A stretch of DNA of 64,000 nucleotides from Cyclina sinensis (GCA_012932295.1 JAAONU010000001.1:21400461-21464460), one strand, 5' to 3'. Shown: positions 34,004 to 45,474, counted from the stretch's first letter. Numbers and translations are program-made. The notes: generated by a model from the letters alone, not told the origin.

Positions 34004-34900
34004 ATGGTCATATAAATGTCAAGGACACACGTGAATGATTCAATGTGTCAGTTGTCCAAGTATGAATTAAATGAAACCATAAATAACGAAGTTATATCAA
34101 ATCTAAGCAAAATTCATTAACTTGCACTTGAATGTCAAGGTCATCTAAAGGTTAAAATCATACTTTAATAATCCAACTATAAATAAGAAAGTAATGACTA
34201 ATTTTAACAAAATTGAATAATTTGACCTTGCCTGTCAAGGTCTTTTTTTAGGTCAAGGTCATACATGAAAGATTCAACTTGTCGGATTTGTAACAAGTAT
34301 TATTTTGTTTAAGTATGAATAAAATCCATACATAAATTATAAGTTATGGCAATTTAAGCAAATTTCAATCATCTGATCAGAGTCATTTTTTAGGTCATGG
34401 TCAAACTTGAGTTATTCAACTGTCAGTTTTGTCACAATTGTTGTAAGTATGAATTAAGTTTGAATCAAATTAACCTACAAATAACAAAATTATGGCAAAA
34501 TTCAATAATTTAACCTTGACAGTCATGGTCACTTTAAGGTTTAGTTTATACTTGAATAATTCAATATGTGGGCTTTGTCATAAGTGTTGTTTTCTTAACA
34601 AAGTTATGGCCAGTTTTAGAAAAATTCAATGATTTGAAATTGACTGCCAAGGTCATTTAAAAGTGATGGAATGAATAAGAATGTCGGGTTTGTCATAAGT
34701 ATTGTTTTGTGAATAAAATCCATAAATAGATAACAAAGTTGAATTTAAGCCAAATTCAATAATTTGACCTTGACGATTATTTTAAGGTTAAGGTTACACT
34801 TGAATAATTCAACATGCCTGATTTGTCGTAAGTGTTGTTTTGTCTAAGTATGATTAAAATCCAACCACAAATCACAAAGTTATTGCAAACTGTAGTGTTT
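34004..34900. repeat. ~150-bp TCAAGGTCA tandem repeat (second block)
   Basis: Direct continuation of the 26.5-28.6 kb array after the 4.2-kb insertion. It repeats GTCCAAGTATGAATTAAAT, AACAAAGTTATGG, AAAATTCAATAATTTGACCTTG, GGTCAAGGTCATA (34,252) and TTTGTCATAAGTGTTGTTTT. It ends near CATCAAGAAAGAAAGAAAAT. About six degenerate units. Confidence 0.85.
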
Positions 34901-34949
34901 ATGTCATCAAGAAAGAAAGAAAATAAGAGCATCACTTGGCGGAGCATTA

Positions 34950-35285
34950 TATGCCAGAAGGGAGTTTTTTTTAAGTATGGTGCATTTGTGATATAAAGGA
35001 TGAATTCTTAGGCTTTAAAATTAAATGATTTGCTTTAAATTTTGAATTTTTTGATCTTTGACCTACTTGACCCCAAAATCAATAGGGGTCATTTACCCAA
35101 TTTGTGCAATCGTGATATAAAATTCGAATTTGTGGGCAATAATCGTATGAAGTTAAATCATATGAAGTTAAAAGACTGTAGGCCAAAGAGTACTTAAGTT
35201 ATCCATCAGAAACCAAATTCCTACTTCACGGACGGACTAAATATTTGGACAACATATCCCGGAGACATGTGTCCTCGATAGTTTA
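34950..35285. repeat. Dispersed repeat with TTGACCTACTTGACC
   Basis: GTATGGTGCATTTGTGATATAAA, TTTGACCTACTTGACCCC (split at 35,056), AATAGGGGTCATTTACCC and CACGGACGGACTAAA form a block that resembles a high-copy dispersed repeat. It adjoins the tandem array and shares its GACC bias. No coding content. Confidence 0.45.
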
Positions 35286-35870
35286 ACATATTGTCATAAT
35301 TTTCAATAAATGAAAAATACATCTCTCCTTCCTTGCTGATAATAAAGCAGCATTTCTTCTCCGGTAAATCTGTCGCAGGAATGATAAAATTTATCTATTT
35401 TGATACAATGATCTAGTTCTTTCAATTTTCAGTAAAGTCTGACAACTATTTTTACAAACGGAAAAAAAGAGGAAAATCTGAAAGGTTAATGAATTTCTTT
35501 AGTTTTTGATATGCATTTGGTAATGAAAACCTTTGAACGCGAATGTGTGTAAACAAAAGTCAGTGACTCCATGTTAGATTAGTCAGAAACTCAGATCCTT
35601 ATTAAAAAAATATGAGTTTTGCAATTATAAAAATTATAAAAAGTAACCGAAATGTATTCTTAAATAATAAAGTGATAGATAACACTTATTCTGTTTGTCT
35701 TTGTATTTGTCCATTTGTCTTTCTTTCCAGATAATAGGGGCTTTAAAACTACTGAAGAAACATTCAAAACATTTACTTGAGTGGGGAGGGTGGTGGGATG
35801 TATTACTTCTGATGATTTGAAGTTTACCAGCGCCCGTCTTCATTTTTCATCTAGTTTTGTGGATGCTTCT
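35286..35870. other. Noncoding stretch
   Basis: No gene or clear repeat is supported. The minus-strand open frame at 35,634-35,843 has no recognisable domain. Confidence 0.4.
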
Positions 35871-35879
35871 AAATGTCAT

Positions 35880-35972
35880 CAAATTTGTTTTATAGTTGAC
35901 ATGTGTCTCTATTGTACCAGGGCCTTAACTGAGAGGGAATAAACACTATTAAATTAAATTAAATTAAATAAT
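35880..35972 (+). repeat. LINE-like 3' tail ending in TTAAA repeats
   Basis: ATGTGTCTCTATTGTACCAGG, AGAGGGAATAAACAC and then (TTAAA)n at 35,948-35,970 look like the 3' end of a 5'-truncated LINE with a short-repeat tail. CTATTGTACC is also found in the LINE B 3' hairpin (44,567). No coding part is attached. Confidence 0.4.
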
Positions 35973-36049
35973 CACAAGTACCAAAATATGCTATCACGCG
36001 TTCCCCTGTATATCTATAACGGAAAATCGATCGATAATTATCTGTATCG

Positions 36050-36450
36050 AGCTGATAGAGGACAGGTGGCATGTAATGCTGGTACATAGCTTATATAACA
36101 TCGGTATTTTTTTTTTCAATAATGGGTTGATTTCTAAAATTTAAAATTTGCAAGAAGAAACATTGACCTTTTAAATTTCTATTTTGTTACTCCCATAACG
36201 AAAGTTTTTTTTGAAAGCTAAGGTGTAAAAGACGACAACTCAATACATGTCTCTCTTTTTTTGTAATTATCAATCGTTGGTTAGCGGAAAGTTGGCATGC
36301 AATGCTCGTACCCAGTTTACAAAAATATCGGGTTTTTTTTGTCAAAAATGGGTTTATTTTAAAAATAAATAAATAGCAAGAAAGTAGAAACATTATTCTT
36401 TTATTTAATCTAAATCTATTTTTTTTACTTCAACAGAAGTTTTTATTGCA
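36050..36450. repeat. Two-copy ~230-bp direct repeat
   Basis: GGTGGCATGTAATGCTGGTAC at 36,065 (followed by TCGGTATTTTTT and AATGGGTTGATTT) recurs as GTTGGCATGCAATGCTCGTAC at 36,292 (followed by TCGGGTTTTTTT and AATGGGTTTATTT). Both end AGAAACATT near a CTATTTT-TACT. The copies are roughly 75-80 percent similar by eye. Confidence 0.7.
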
Positions 36451-36649
36451 AGTGGACGAGAACTTAATCTGTTTTTCTTTTCTTGTGTAAAAATCTGTCG
36501 CGATTTGATACGCATTGTTTGCATTTATATTTTCATTGAATTCATGCTTTGTATTCATACCTTGCAATAAATACATGTATGCACTTCATTTTTCGTTGAT
36601 TGTAGAGTTTGTAGCACTTATGTTTTGAATGAATTCATAAATTGAAAAG

Positions 36650-37080
36650 GTCAAAATTTATTTGAATATGTCACACACTTACTTATGTTTAGCATTTTTT
36701 GCCAGTGGAGAGCTTAAAATAAAAGGAAGGTTAGAGCTTCTTTTATTTAATTGCATCCAGCAATTCTAGAAATGCATTGTGATATTGTGATATTGAAATT
36801 TTTTTACTGGAACAAGGGATTCATGTCACTTCTATGTAACAATATGTTTCAAGAACTATGATATATAATGAAATATTCTGTTTTGCAAAATGATTCATGT
36901 GTTTTAATTGCAGGTTAAAAGCATCTAAGAACACAGATGCTTAAATTCAAGTGTTCGGATTGTAATTTGTTTTTTAATATGTCACCTACTTACTTGTATA
37001 TAGCACAATTTTGCCAGTTGAGAGCTTAAAACAAAAAAAGTTTCTATAAGCTTCTTTATTTAATTGCTTTTTAAACCATT
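36650..37080. repeat. Two-copy ~315-bp direct repeat
   Basis: AATATGTCACACACTTACTTATG at 36,664, with GCCAGTGGAGAGCTTAAAA and CTTCTTTTATTTAATTGC, is repeated as AATATGTCACCTACTTACTTGTA at 36,976, with GCCAGTTGAGAGCTTAAAA and CTTCTTTATTTAATTGC. No coding content. Confidence 0.7.
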
Positions 37081-37084
37081 AAAT

Positions 37085-38990
37085 AGTTTCTTTTTTTTTT
37101 TTGGCAAGAAGCGAAATAATTAAAAAAATATCATTGAAATTACCTGTCAGTGGCCAAATTGGAAAACACAAGCTCTGCCTTCTGTCTGGAGGTGAATAAA
37201 AATGAGTCATTGCTACTTCCAAGTAAAAGTTACATGTTTTGAAAGTGACAACTATGTCTAGACTTACAGCATTTGCTTCATTTATCTATAGCACTATTTA
37301 TCTAGAACACTTCTGTTGGAATATTGTAAACAAAACAAAACAAAATTAGGTGAAGGAATTAAGAAAAATGAAAGAAAGAAGAAAAAGAAAAATGGTTATT
37401 CGTTAAAAAAAATCATTTGTCCTCCAACAGCAGGAGATAAAACAAAGGCACAGTAAATAAAAAGTCATTTATATTATAGAAAATTTTTAATATAATTAAT
37501 TTGATTTCTTTAAATGCAAGGATGGATTTTCTTGCTACTAGTTCCGCTACTAGTTCCTGTGTTCAGTACATTTATATATTTTATGTATGTGTACATGGGT
37601 AATCGATGAGATTTTAATAAACTAATCAACTTCTTATGACAAGGAAACTATTTCCACCATGTGAACAGTTACTTCAAGAAGTTGATCAGTCCTTGTCACT
37701 AACATAAACGTGTAAGTTCAGATTTCTTGATAACATTTGACTGCATGTCTCTTTGACTTCACATTGCATTGGAGATTGTACATGTTGAAGAGGTAGAGGA
37801 AAAAATAGATAGTATATGAATGAATTTCCTTTTTGATACATTTAAAAAAGAGAATCAATCAAGATAGGCCAAATGAACGTGAAATGTTGGTTTAAGTTCT
37901 AGCCTTTTTTGAGGTGGTAAAAGTATATGACTTGTACATGTGTCTCTTGAAGTCTTTGGTTTGAGCCAAACCAAGATTCCAGCCTTTCTTTTCAGGTGAG
38001 AAAACTGGCTTCTTTCTGTTGCTTAAAGACATAAAGATTATGTACCATGTACCATATCAAACCAGTCATCCTGTATTTCTTATTGTAGGGTTTCCATTGC
38101 CATGGTGAGACATTGTTACATACTATTACAAACAGAAAGGCTGCAAATAATCTCATTGGTCCAGTCAGACAGAAACTAGCCAATTACAACACAGATCTCT
38201 GGGATACAGATATGAGGAGTTAAGACGTAAGATATGATCTTGAAACTATTTGAGTATATGATCATTACTGCATCCTCCTTTTTATTCATAAAACAGTATT
38301 TGTTCCTGGGATAATTAGGTCACATTTTTATACCTTTTTTTCTCTTTTCATGGTGTCCACTTTAAGTTTTTGGAGAACACTCAGAGAAACCGCATATCTT
38401 TATTGAGATAAATATGATGAAAGTTCATTCAGAACAGATAACAATTTGTAATGGATTCTAGATAAGTTTAATTTCTTTTACACAGAAGACACAAGTGCAA
38501 AATAGCTTTTAGTTAAAAAATAGCAGACTTTTAATTGGTTTCAAATTAGATCCTTCCAAGATTTGCTACATCATTCTTCTTACTTGCATAAAAAATAAGA
38601 CAACAAAAATACCTAATAAGGTGTAGCAGAAATGCTGTTTGAATTCTCATACATTTTACAATCATATTGCTGTCTGTAATGTTAATCCACTGAATTTTTT
38701 CTGCAGGATGGAACGAAAAAACTGGCTAGGTAATTTTGGATTTTGTTAATGAGAGGAAGTTACTGTTTGCCTTAAATAATGATTTGCTATTTCTTGTATT
38801 TTCACGTTGGGATATTGTTTGAAATTTGTGTCTGCTTATAAATTGATATCCGAGGAAATGTCAAAGATCAATATCTCAATGATTGTTACTTAAGTAGCAA
38901 ATAAGGTGCAGTTGAATATTGGTTACGTGATTTCGAATGGGGAAGGCATGAATTCTGTCGTAGAAAAATAATTTGGACTTGGAATTGTTT
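37085..38990. other. Noncoding stretch with one small hairpin
   Basis: A perfect short inverted repeat, TAATCAACTTCTT (37,623) and AAGAAGTTGATCA (37,677), is present. Otherwise no exon, RNA gene or repeat could be supported; the minus-strand frame at 37,992-38,183 has no features. Confidence 0.4.
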
Positions 38991-39000
38991 TAGACTGTTT

Positions 39001-39399
39001 TTGAGAGCATTTTCGGACAAATTTTTTGATTTAAGTGTTAAGTTAATACTTGACTTCATGTCAGAGACAAAACCAATAAAAAGTAGCTCGAAGAAGGAAG
39101 CAAAAGCGAAGCGAAAAGCAAAATCGCCATTGTACATTGACGGCGGGAATATTGAATATCAATTTAAATCATATTTGAATCACTCAAGCGGAACACAGGT
39201 AGAACATGGACAGGTAAACAAAAAGGTGTGTTATCCAGTACCAGAGTTATTCGCATCTCCTATTTGTACAATGAATCCAATAAACATGAATATGACACCC
39301 CCTGCTGGTAACTATGGGTTTCAACCTTCGCCATTTACATCGATCCCTCAGGTTGTTCAGACAGCACATGATATTTTCATAATCCTTATCTCTGAATAG
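39001..39399 (+). pseudogene. LINE ORF1 N-terminal fragment (probable)
   Basis: An open frame with an internal Met at 39,058 that starts SETKPIKSSSKKEAKAKRKA, a lysine-rich head. It is followed by a proline/glutamine/asparagine-rich low-complexity region (MNMTPPAGNYGFQPSPFTSI). The layout resembles the disordered ORF1 N-terminus of CR1-type LINEs and the equivalent part of LINE A (TPSPYPYCSPYLSANQGS at 41,155). No downstream coiled coil or ORF2 follows. It could instead be an orphan host exon. Confidence 0.4.
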
Positions 39400-40250
39400 C
39401 GGACATATCAGTCTTGGTATGCTGATTTCGCTTTGAGCCCAGAATACTTATTTTAGCCTCAAGATAATTACCTCGAGATATTCGAGAAAGACAATTCTTA
39501 CATTGGAGCATAGATAACCATTTCAGACTTCCTTGGCACCCAAAAGATACATAAGCATTACAAAATCCCAGTAGAAATATCATGTAAGATCCAAGTGTTG
39601 GTGCTGGCATTGGAGGCTGTGGTGCTTTTGTCCTGTCTTCAACTATGTTCGAGAGGGGGTTTTGGTTTCGACTTAGAAGAAGGTAGCCTTGGGTGCCTTT
39701 TTCCCTCTCCCTTTTGGCAAATTTTTTTTGTAAGAGGCATAAGGTTTGTGCCCTTCAAAGAATTTTTGTAATAAACCATGCTTGCTTTCTGCAACAAGCA
39801 GAACACGGGGACAAAGTTGTAAGATTTCCATCGAAGACATTGAGCACCACAGATAATGTTACCTTTTGACTGAATAATTCTAAGTGAATGAGGTGTACTT
39901 GGATTTGAATGGCTAGGAAACAAGAAACTGATACTTTGACACACCTGGGGCTGTGACTGGAAAGTTTGGTAATCCATGAATTCTTTCTACGATTTAAAAA
40001 AGGTACTTTTGTTACTCCACATTTTATGATGTTGACCGACAGTCTTTTTGCATTTTTTTATCCTCTGTTCTTGTTGATGCTTCAGCATCAGCAAACCTTT
40101 TCAGACCCAGCCTTCTTACAGCTTTCTTACATTTTCACCCATTCTGTAGTACTTTTCTCCAGGTATCTTTATAATCACCGCATAAAATTACAGCAAGACG
40201 AACCTGTTCTTGCTGCCTTTTTACAAAAAATTAACTCGATTTACTGATGT
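39388..40250 (-). pseudogene. Decayed minus-strand coding fragment, family unknown
   Basis: On the minus strand, overlapping frames give a protein-like chain: RRLGLKRFADAEASTRTEDKK (split; about 40,072-40,130), ESKHGLLQKFFEGHKPYASY (about 39,730-39,790), LPKGREKGTQGYLLLSRNQN (about 39,660-39,720), and PPMPAPTLGSYMIFLLGFCN then YVSFGCQGSLK (39,510-39,613). A FCN-x5-GC cysteine pattern suggests a small zinc-binding site. Several frameshifts. I do not recognise the family with confidence; it reads like a transposon-associated gene. The opposite-strand frame at 39,966-40,247 is not favoured. Confidence 0.3.
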
Positions 40251-40940
40251 CAGTTTTTTTTTCCATAGGAAAGACTTTGCAAATCTCCATCTCTAAAGCC
40301 GCTTGACACAGAGCTTTGTAATTCAATGTGGCATCCTCTAGTAGACCACTATTAAGAGTTCATATCATGTCCATAGGGTGAAAATAAGCAGAAACGCAGG
40401 GGTCACTTGTTTTTTTTTTTGCATTAATTTCAAAGCACAAAGCATAGAACTTTACTATTTACTTACGTGAGATGGGTAAAAGTAGTTCCCTTCCCTTTCC
40501 GCCCCACCCGATTTTTTTTCAGTTTGTTTTTTTATGTGTAGGTATTTGCACCCCACCATTTTTCATACTTTTTCATGTGTAGGTACCTGAAACCCGTCCC
40601 TAATTCTTTTTTTCTTTTCTGTTTTTGTTTTCTTTTCAGTTATTCTTTAATTTTTACGTAAAAGTTTTCATTTCCTTATTTTTTTATTAATATTTTTTTT
40701 GGATGGGTAGGAACTTGCATGCTCGTTTCTGATAAATAAAACAGACGATGTGCTGGTACCGCTCCGTGGTGCTCTTATTTATAAAAACAAATTTCAATTT
40801 GAACAGTTTAATCAATATTAAAAAGAAATTGTTATATTAGATACTATATATTTTATATTACAATAACAAGTAGCAATAAATTATTGTATGATTGCATGCC
40901 ATCATTTTGACAATGTATTATTCGTAATTTACAGTATACT
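40251..40940. other. Noncoding stretch
   Basis: T-rich and homopolymer-containing sequence. Two copies of an ATGTGTAGGTA-TT/CTGCA-CCC-like motif (40,535 and 40,577) form a weak local repeat. No gene is seen. Confidence 0.4.
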
Positions 40941-40956
40941 GTACGTATGCGTCAAG

Positions 40957-41985
40957 ATGGCGGTTTATAGCGTTAACAAACAGGTAAAAAGGAAGGACAC
41001 GGAAGGGAATAAGGAAGGAAGGGAATAAGATCGCGGCTTCACAAGCGGTTTCACAAGCGAGTGTGCCTCAGACACCACTTCAAACATGTAATATTGGTAT
41101 GCAGCAGAGTCACAACAATGCAGGTGTCAACTTTACGGGTACAAACCAGAATAAGACGCCCTCTCCTTATCCTTACTGTTCACCATATTTGAGCGCAAAC
41201 CAGGGTTCGCCATTATTTTCACAACAAACACAACAGGCAAATAACAGTAATTAGCAGACGATTTTACAGCGATTAGACAATGTTGACATCAAATTAGGTC
41301 AGCTCTCAATACTACAAATAAGTGTAGACTCTATAACGGCAAGATTGCATAACCTGGATCAAAAGATCAGCGACATTAATCAAGTCAGAAATTTATCGGG
41401 GAGCAATACGATATACAGCATGTGCAGAGGATAGACAAATTAAATCGAGATTTGTGCGAGATGAAATCACAAAGTGATGAATAATCGCGTTGCAATGAAT
41501 CATTACAAAAGAGCGTGATTCACCTCAAATGCAGATCGATGCGGGACAATCTACTATTTTTTGGTATTCCAGAAGAAAGGGTTTCATTAAACCATGATCA
41601 GCAGACAAGTTTGGCAAGTGTTGAGTCTGTTGAAGGGTCCACAACTGAAAATCTTGAGTCCACCTCCAATACCCGTCTCATCTCCAGATCCTTTCTCCTA
41701 TTCTAGTGTATTAACGGATGACAACAAAGCATATAGTGATTGGCTTCTGTAAAAATGTTTCTATCGCAAGAGCAGGTCTACCGGTACCTGGCAAGGTTCG
41801 TCCAATTGTTGTCAAGTTCGAGTATGGTTCCAAAAGTGTTGTGAGAAATAGCTTGAAACAAATCAAGTTAAAACAGTCACCCTATAATGTTTCCTCATAT
41901 CCTCAAAAAGTGATTGAGCGGAGAAAGGCACTTATACCGCATCGGACCAAAGCCTGTGAGGCTGGAAAACGTTGAAGGGCTCAAA
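40957..41985 (+). pseudogene. LINE A ORF1
   Basis: Starts ATGGCGGTTTATAGC. A Pro/Gln/Asn-rich N-terminal part (TPSPYPYCSPYLSANQGS) is followed, after a TAG at 41,252, by coiled-coil-type text (LQRLDNVDIKLGQLSILQ, then RLHNLDQKISDIN). Next comes an RRM-like segment containing LKCRSMRDNLLFFGIPEE (41,524-41,577). The C-terminal RNA-binding region reads RPIVVKFEYGSKSVVRN, LKQIKLKQSPYNVS and KVIERRKALIPHR (41,790-41,950). Stops and frameshifts at several points make it non-functional. Expected role in a living copy: nucleic-acid-binding chaperone of the LINE RNP. Confidence 0.75.
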
Positions 41986-43036
41986 AACTGTTTATGCGAT
42001 GAAGATTTTGTGAATTTTGTTGTTACTTTTGATATATAGTTTTTTGTGAGACATGGCAAAGAAATATAGACGATTTTTCTTTTGATGGTTATGAGGCTAT
42101 AGAAAATCCTAGGAAAGAAAGCTTATTACCCAATTGTAAACGGGGTCATGGGGGAATTTGTCTTAAACCTGGTATAAGTGTTGTCAAAATAGACCAAAAA
42201 GGCATATTATGGCTTAAACTATGCAAATATTTTTTTAATATATACATCTGATTTTTGTATATCCCCCCCCTCCAGCAATTCTGTTTATTGTGCTATGCAT
42301 GAAGTTGGGTTTTTTTTTTTTATAAATTTGAACTATGCAGATCATGGCGCAGTCTCAGTAATTGGCGATTTAAACGCAAGATGTGGTGAGCGTTCTGATA
42401 TTTTGCAATCAAGTGAAGATCATCATAGGTATATACAAGAAATGGATCAAAATGATAGTCTAAATCAATAATTTAAATCTGCCACATCGAATTTCTATGG
42501 ATAAAAGTGTAAATTCGTCCGGTTTAAAAGCTGTTAGCTTTATGTTCGAGTAGTACTTTAAAAATTGTAAATGGCAGAGTTATAGAGGATGCTGGTACGG
42601 GTAGTTTCACAAATTTAACTACTACAGGTTACAGTTTAATTGATTATACATTATGTACTTATGATCTGTTCAAGTTTTTGTCTGATTTTATTGTACATGA
42701 TTTCCAAACATGTTTTACACATGCCCCAATCCAAGTTAATTTTTTTATCAATCGTATGTTACGAACTGAGACTGATAATAATATTAGGACTAATGAAAAA
42801 CTTGTTTGGAAGGCAGACAGACAAAGTACCTTTATTTAAAGAAGTTATTAGTTATGCATTACCCAAGTCTTGTCCGGTATTTGTTTCCATAATATCTTTT
42901 AAACGCGTGGAGATACAACCGTGAAAAATTTCGTACTTTATATCGCCTGTATTTCAAACCGGTTTCTCAAGTTTCTCAGCTCTATAACAATGGAGATTCA
43001 CGACCAGCCACGTTTTTCACGTGCACCCTCATGTAT
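41986..43036 (+). pseudogene. LINE A ORF2, endonuclease and linker part
   Basis: Broken text in three frames shows an AP-endonuclease-type domain. It includes DFVNFVVTFDI (42,005), GHGGICLNL (about 42,148), GDLNARCGER-like text (around 42,365, first residues altered) and VNGRVIEDAGTGSFTNLTTT (42,569-42,628). IDYTLCTYDLFKFLSDFIVH (42,640-42,700) matches the usual conserved end of the domain. A linker follows (AWRYNREKFRTLYRLYFK at about 42,904-42,957). The domain would nick target DNA for reverse transcription. It ends at TA 43,036-43,037, where the Tc1-like element inserted. Confidence 0.7.
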
Positions 43037-43037
43037 A

Positions 43038-44188
43038 CAGTATTGTGAACAATTCGATAACATGATTTTCCTTACAACATCGAAATCGAAAGACAGCAGA
43101 CTTTTTGGTGTAAACTTTTATTTCGTTGATTAAATGAAACTTTCAGATGAGCACCGTGCGCGCGCTGTAGGTCAACTTGAGGCAGGTGCAACGGCTGCGC
43201 TTGTTGTTCGTCAATTCGGGGTTAACGAGAAAACCATTCGTCGACTACGTTAAAAATTCGCAACCCACGGCACCGTTGCAAGTCTTCCACGTTCCGGACG
43301 GACGCAAGAAACGACGCTACGTCAAGATAGACATATTCAACTTCCCCATTTACGTAATCGTTTTCCGCTCCAAATGACACGGCACGAAACACACCTGGTC
43401 GTAATAGACCTCGCATAAGTGCCAGAACGGTACGTCGACGTCATAAGGCAGTCGGTATACGTAGCCGTCGGCCATATCGTGGAGCAAGATTGACTCGCGA
43501 TCACAGGCGTCGACGGGTATGCTTGAATCGATGGCAAACCGTTCTGTTTACTGATGAATGTAAATTTATCGTTGATTCAAGCGACCGACGTCAACATGTC
43601 TATCGACGCCCTGGTGAGAGATTTGCTGACGCATTTGTCATTGAAACTGACCGCTTGGATAAGGGAAGCGTCATGGTTTGGGCAGGGTTTACACGGGATC
43701 ATAAAACCAAACTTGTGTTCCTTGAATACGGTCGCGGTCGTGGCTTAACCGCACAACGATACATAGACAAGGTGTTGCAGCCAATTGTTATCCCATTCCT
43801 TTCTGCTCATCTAGGTACTATTTTTCAACAGGACAACGCCTGGCCCCATGCTACACGGCGCACTCAAAACTTCCTGGCAATGTCCAAACTTTATCATGGC
43901 CGTCGTTATCGCTGGACATGAACCCAATTAAACACGTTTGGGATTACATGAAACGGACGATTTTGGCACGAAACGTGTACAACGTCGATCAGTTCCGTAA
44001 CGCCATTGCACAGGAATGAGACCAACCTGGCTAGTTCCCTACACAGACTGGTAGCATCAATGCGCAGAAGGTGCACGGCACTTATTCAGGTTAATGGGGG
44101 TCACACACACTATTAAAAAGTTGAGGCATACTCAAAGCAAACATATGTGACTTGCAAATTCTCAATGCCCATTTTCAACACAATACGG
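43038..44188 (+). mobile_element. Tc1-like DNA transposon, 1.15 kb, dead
   Basis: The left end CAGTATTGTG (43,038-43,047) and right end CACAATACGG (44,179-44,188) are near-perfect 10-bp inverted termini flanked by TA on both sides (43,036-43,037 and 44,189-44,190). TA is the Tc1/mariner target. Length and a single plus-strand transposase gene fit the family. It interrupts LINE A. The termini are short, so extension of the TIR beyond 10 bp is not obvious. Confidence 0.75.
43134..44117 (+). pseudogene. Tc1-like transposase, broken
   Basis: From ATG 43,134: an HTH region (LSDEHRARAVGQLEAGATAA, then VVRQFGVNEKTIRRLR) is followed by an in-frame TAA at 43,251. A second DNA-binding region lies across frameshifts. 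The DDE catalytic core is clear: VLFTDECKF (first Asp, about 43,547), VMVWAGF, LTAQRYIDKVLQP and FQQDNAWPH (second Asp, about 43,840). The block with the third acidic residue reads NPIKHVWDYMK (about 43,924), with Lys where family members carry Glu, after a frameshift and stop. The end matches the NGGHTHY terminus. In living relatives the enzyme cuts and pastes at TA sites; this copy cannot. Confidence 0.85.
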
Positions 44189-44339
44189 TACCACCAGTAA
44201 TGGCTCAAAAAATTCTTTTTCTCATGCGATGTTTATTATTGTCCTCTTTCCATCGATACCAGACTTATATGCAATAAAAACAAGTAACCTGTTCTAGTTT
44301 TTGTAGACCGAACAAGACTTTTTTCCATTAGTATATTTT

Positions 44340-44499
44340 CAAAAATATTTTCAATTGTTTAAGAACTTGGACAGAAGAAATTACTCTATTGTCGGAATAT
44401 CAGTTTGGTTTTCGCAAGGGCAAAAGTACTATAGATTTTGTGTTTGTGTATTAATAAAGTGTTAAACTATGAAAATAAGAAACTGTAACGTGCATTCGT
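44340..44499 (+). pseudogene. LINE A reverse-transcriptase fragment 1
   Basis: Contains EYQFGFRKGKSTIDFVFV (44,397-44,450), the conserved RT finger motif, then a stop and KVLNYENKK up to the insertion site of LINE B. Continues at 52,156. The 14-bp duplicated target TAACGTGCATTCGT (44,486-44,499) lies at its right edge. Confidence 0.75.
44486..44499. repeat. LINE B target-site duplication, left
   Basis: TAACGTGCATTCGT, identical to 52,156-52,169. The sequence belongs to the LINE A RT gene. Confidence 0.9.
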
Positions 44500-44511
44500 T
44501 TTTTTTTTTTT

Positions 44512-45474
44512 AATTTATTTATTTTATTATCCCCGTCTCTGGTACAATATGGTCGGGGAACCATCCCTATTGTACCTTACAATACATTGTTAGAGTATAT
44601 GATATGCAAAGCATATAATATAAATAGTATATAAAGAGTACTATTTGGAAAACAGATTGAGTGTTATTTGTACCTCTGTATTACTCTCTATTCCGATCCT
44701 AAAAAATTCTTAACACAAACATTTTTAATCTTTATGAAGTTATTTTATCATCACAGAGAATTAAGTGTTGGACAGCTAACCAGTATTTTCTATATTGTTA
44801 GTATAAGAAAGATATTTTTCATAGCAAACAGTATATTGTCCATTCTTTTAACGAGTTGAAAAGTAGTTCTATTTAGAAAATTAATTTTTTTTTTTTATCA
44901 ATTTACCTTTCGTACAGTATTAAACCTCCTGAATTTACAAAAACAATAAAAGCAAAACCAATGTCTATGCAAGCATACTTTTGTTTGCCATAAACCCTAA
45001 ATAGTTAATACATCTTCTAATGATTACCTCTCCTATATGTTTTTTGTAATAAAGTTAAGATTTACAAGAATGTTGTAGTGGCCCTATATCACTACATACT
45101 GGAAAGAAGAATTAAAAATATCAACAATTATGAATGTTCTCTTTAAAAAGAAACATTACAAGTCAATAACAGTCAACTTGAAATAACACAAAAGAAAAAC
45201 ATTTACATTTATCATATTCCCTGATTGTAAGAAAAAGGGGAATAAATGGGGATGTGAAAAAAAAGGGGAGAAAAAAAAAAAGGAAGAAAAAAAAATATAC
45301 AAAGAATTGGAAAAAAAAGTAGACAAAAAAGGTAAGGTGCTATCCATGCATGTCTTAAATAGTGGAAGGGTCTAAAAGGGGGACTGGTGGAAGTCTGTTC
45401 TAAAAATTCTTCGGTTTTTGACAAGAACACTGGAGGTTTGGTTTGAAATGCCAAAACTAAACATAAATTACCTG
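44512..45474 (-). other. LINE B 3' UTR with terminal hairpin
   Basis: Between the ORF2 stop and the poly(A) end lies about 960 bp of AT-rich noncoding sequence. It includes a purine-rich tract at 45,230-45,320. Near its end an inverted repeat, GGTACAATATGG (44,541) and CCATCCCTATTGTACC (44,562), encloses TCGGGGAA and is preceded by CCCCGTCTC. Such 3' hairpins are known in several LINEs as reverse-transcriptase recognition sites; that role here is inference. Confidence 0.6.

Noticed and set aside
45156..45454. Phe/Pro-rich minus-strand frames in the LINE B 3' UTR
   Set aside because: They come from the purine-rich tract at 45,230-45,320 and lie after the ORF2 stop.
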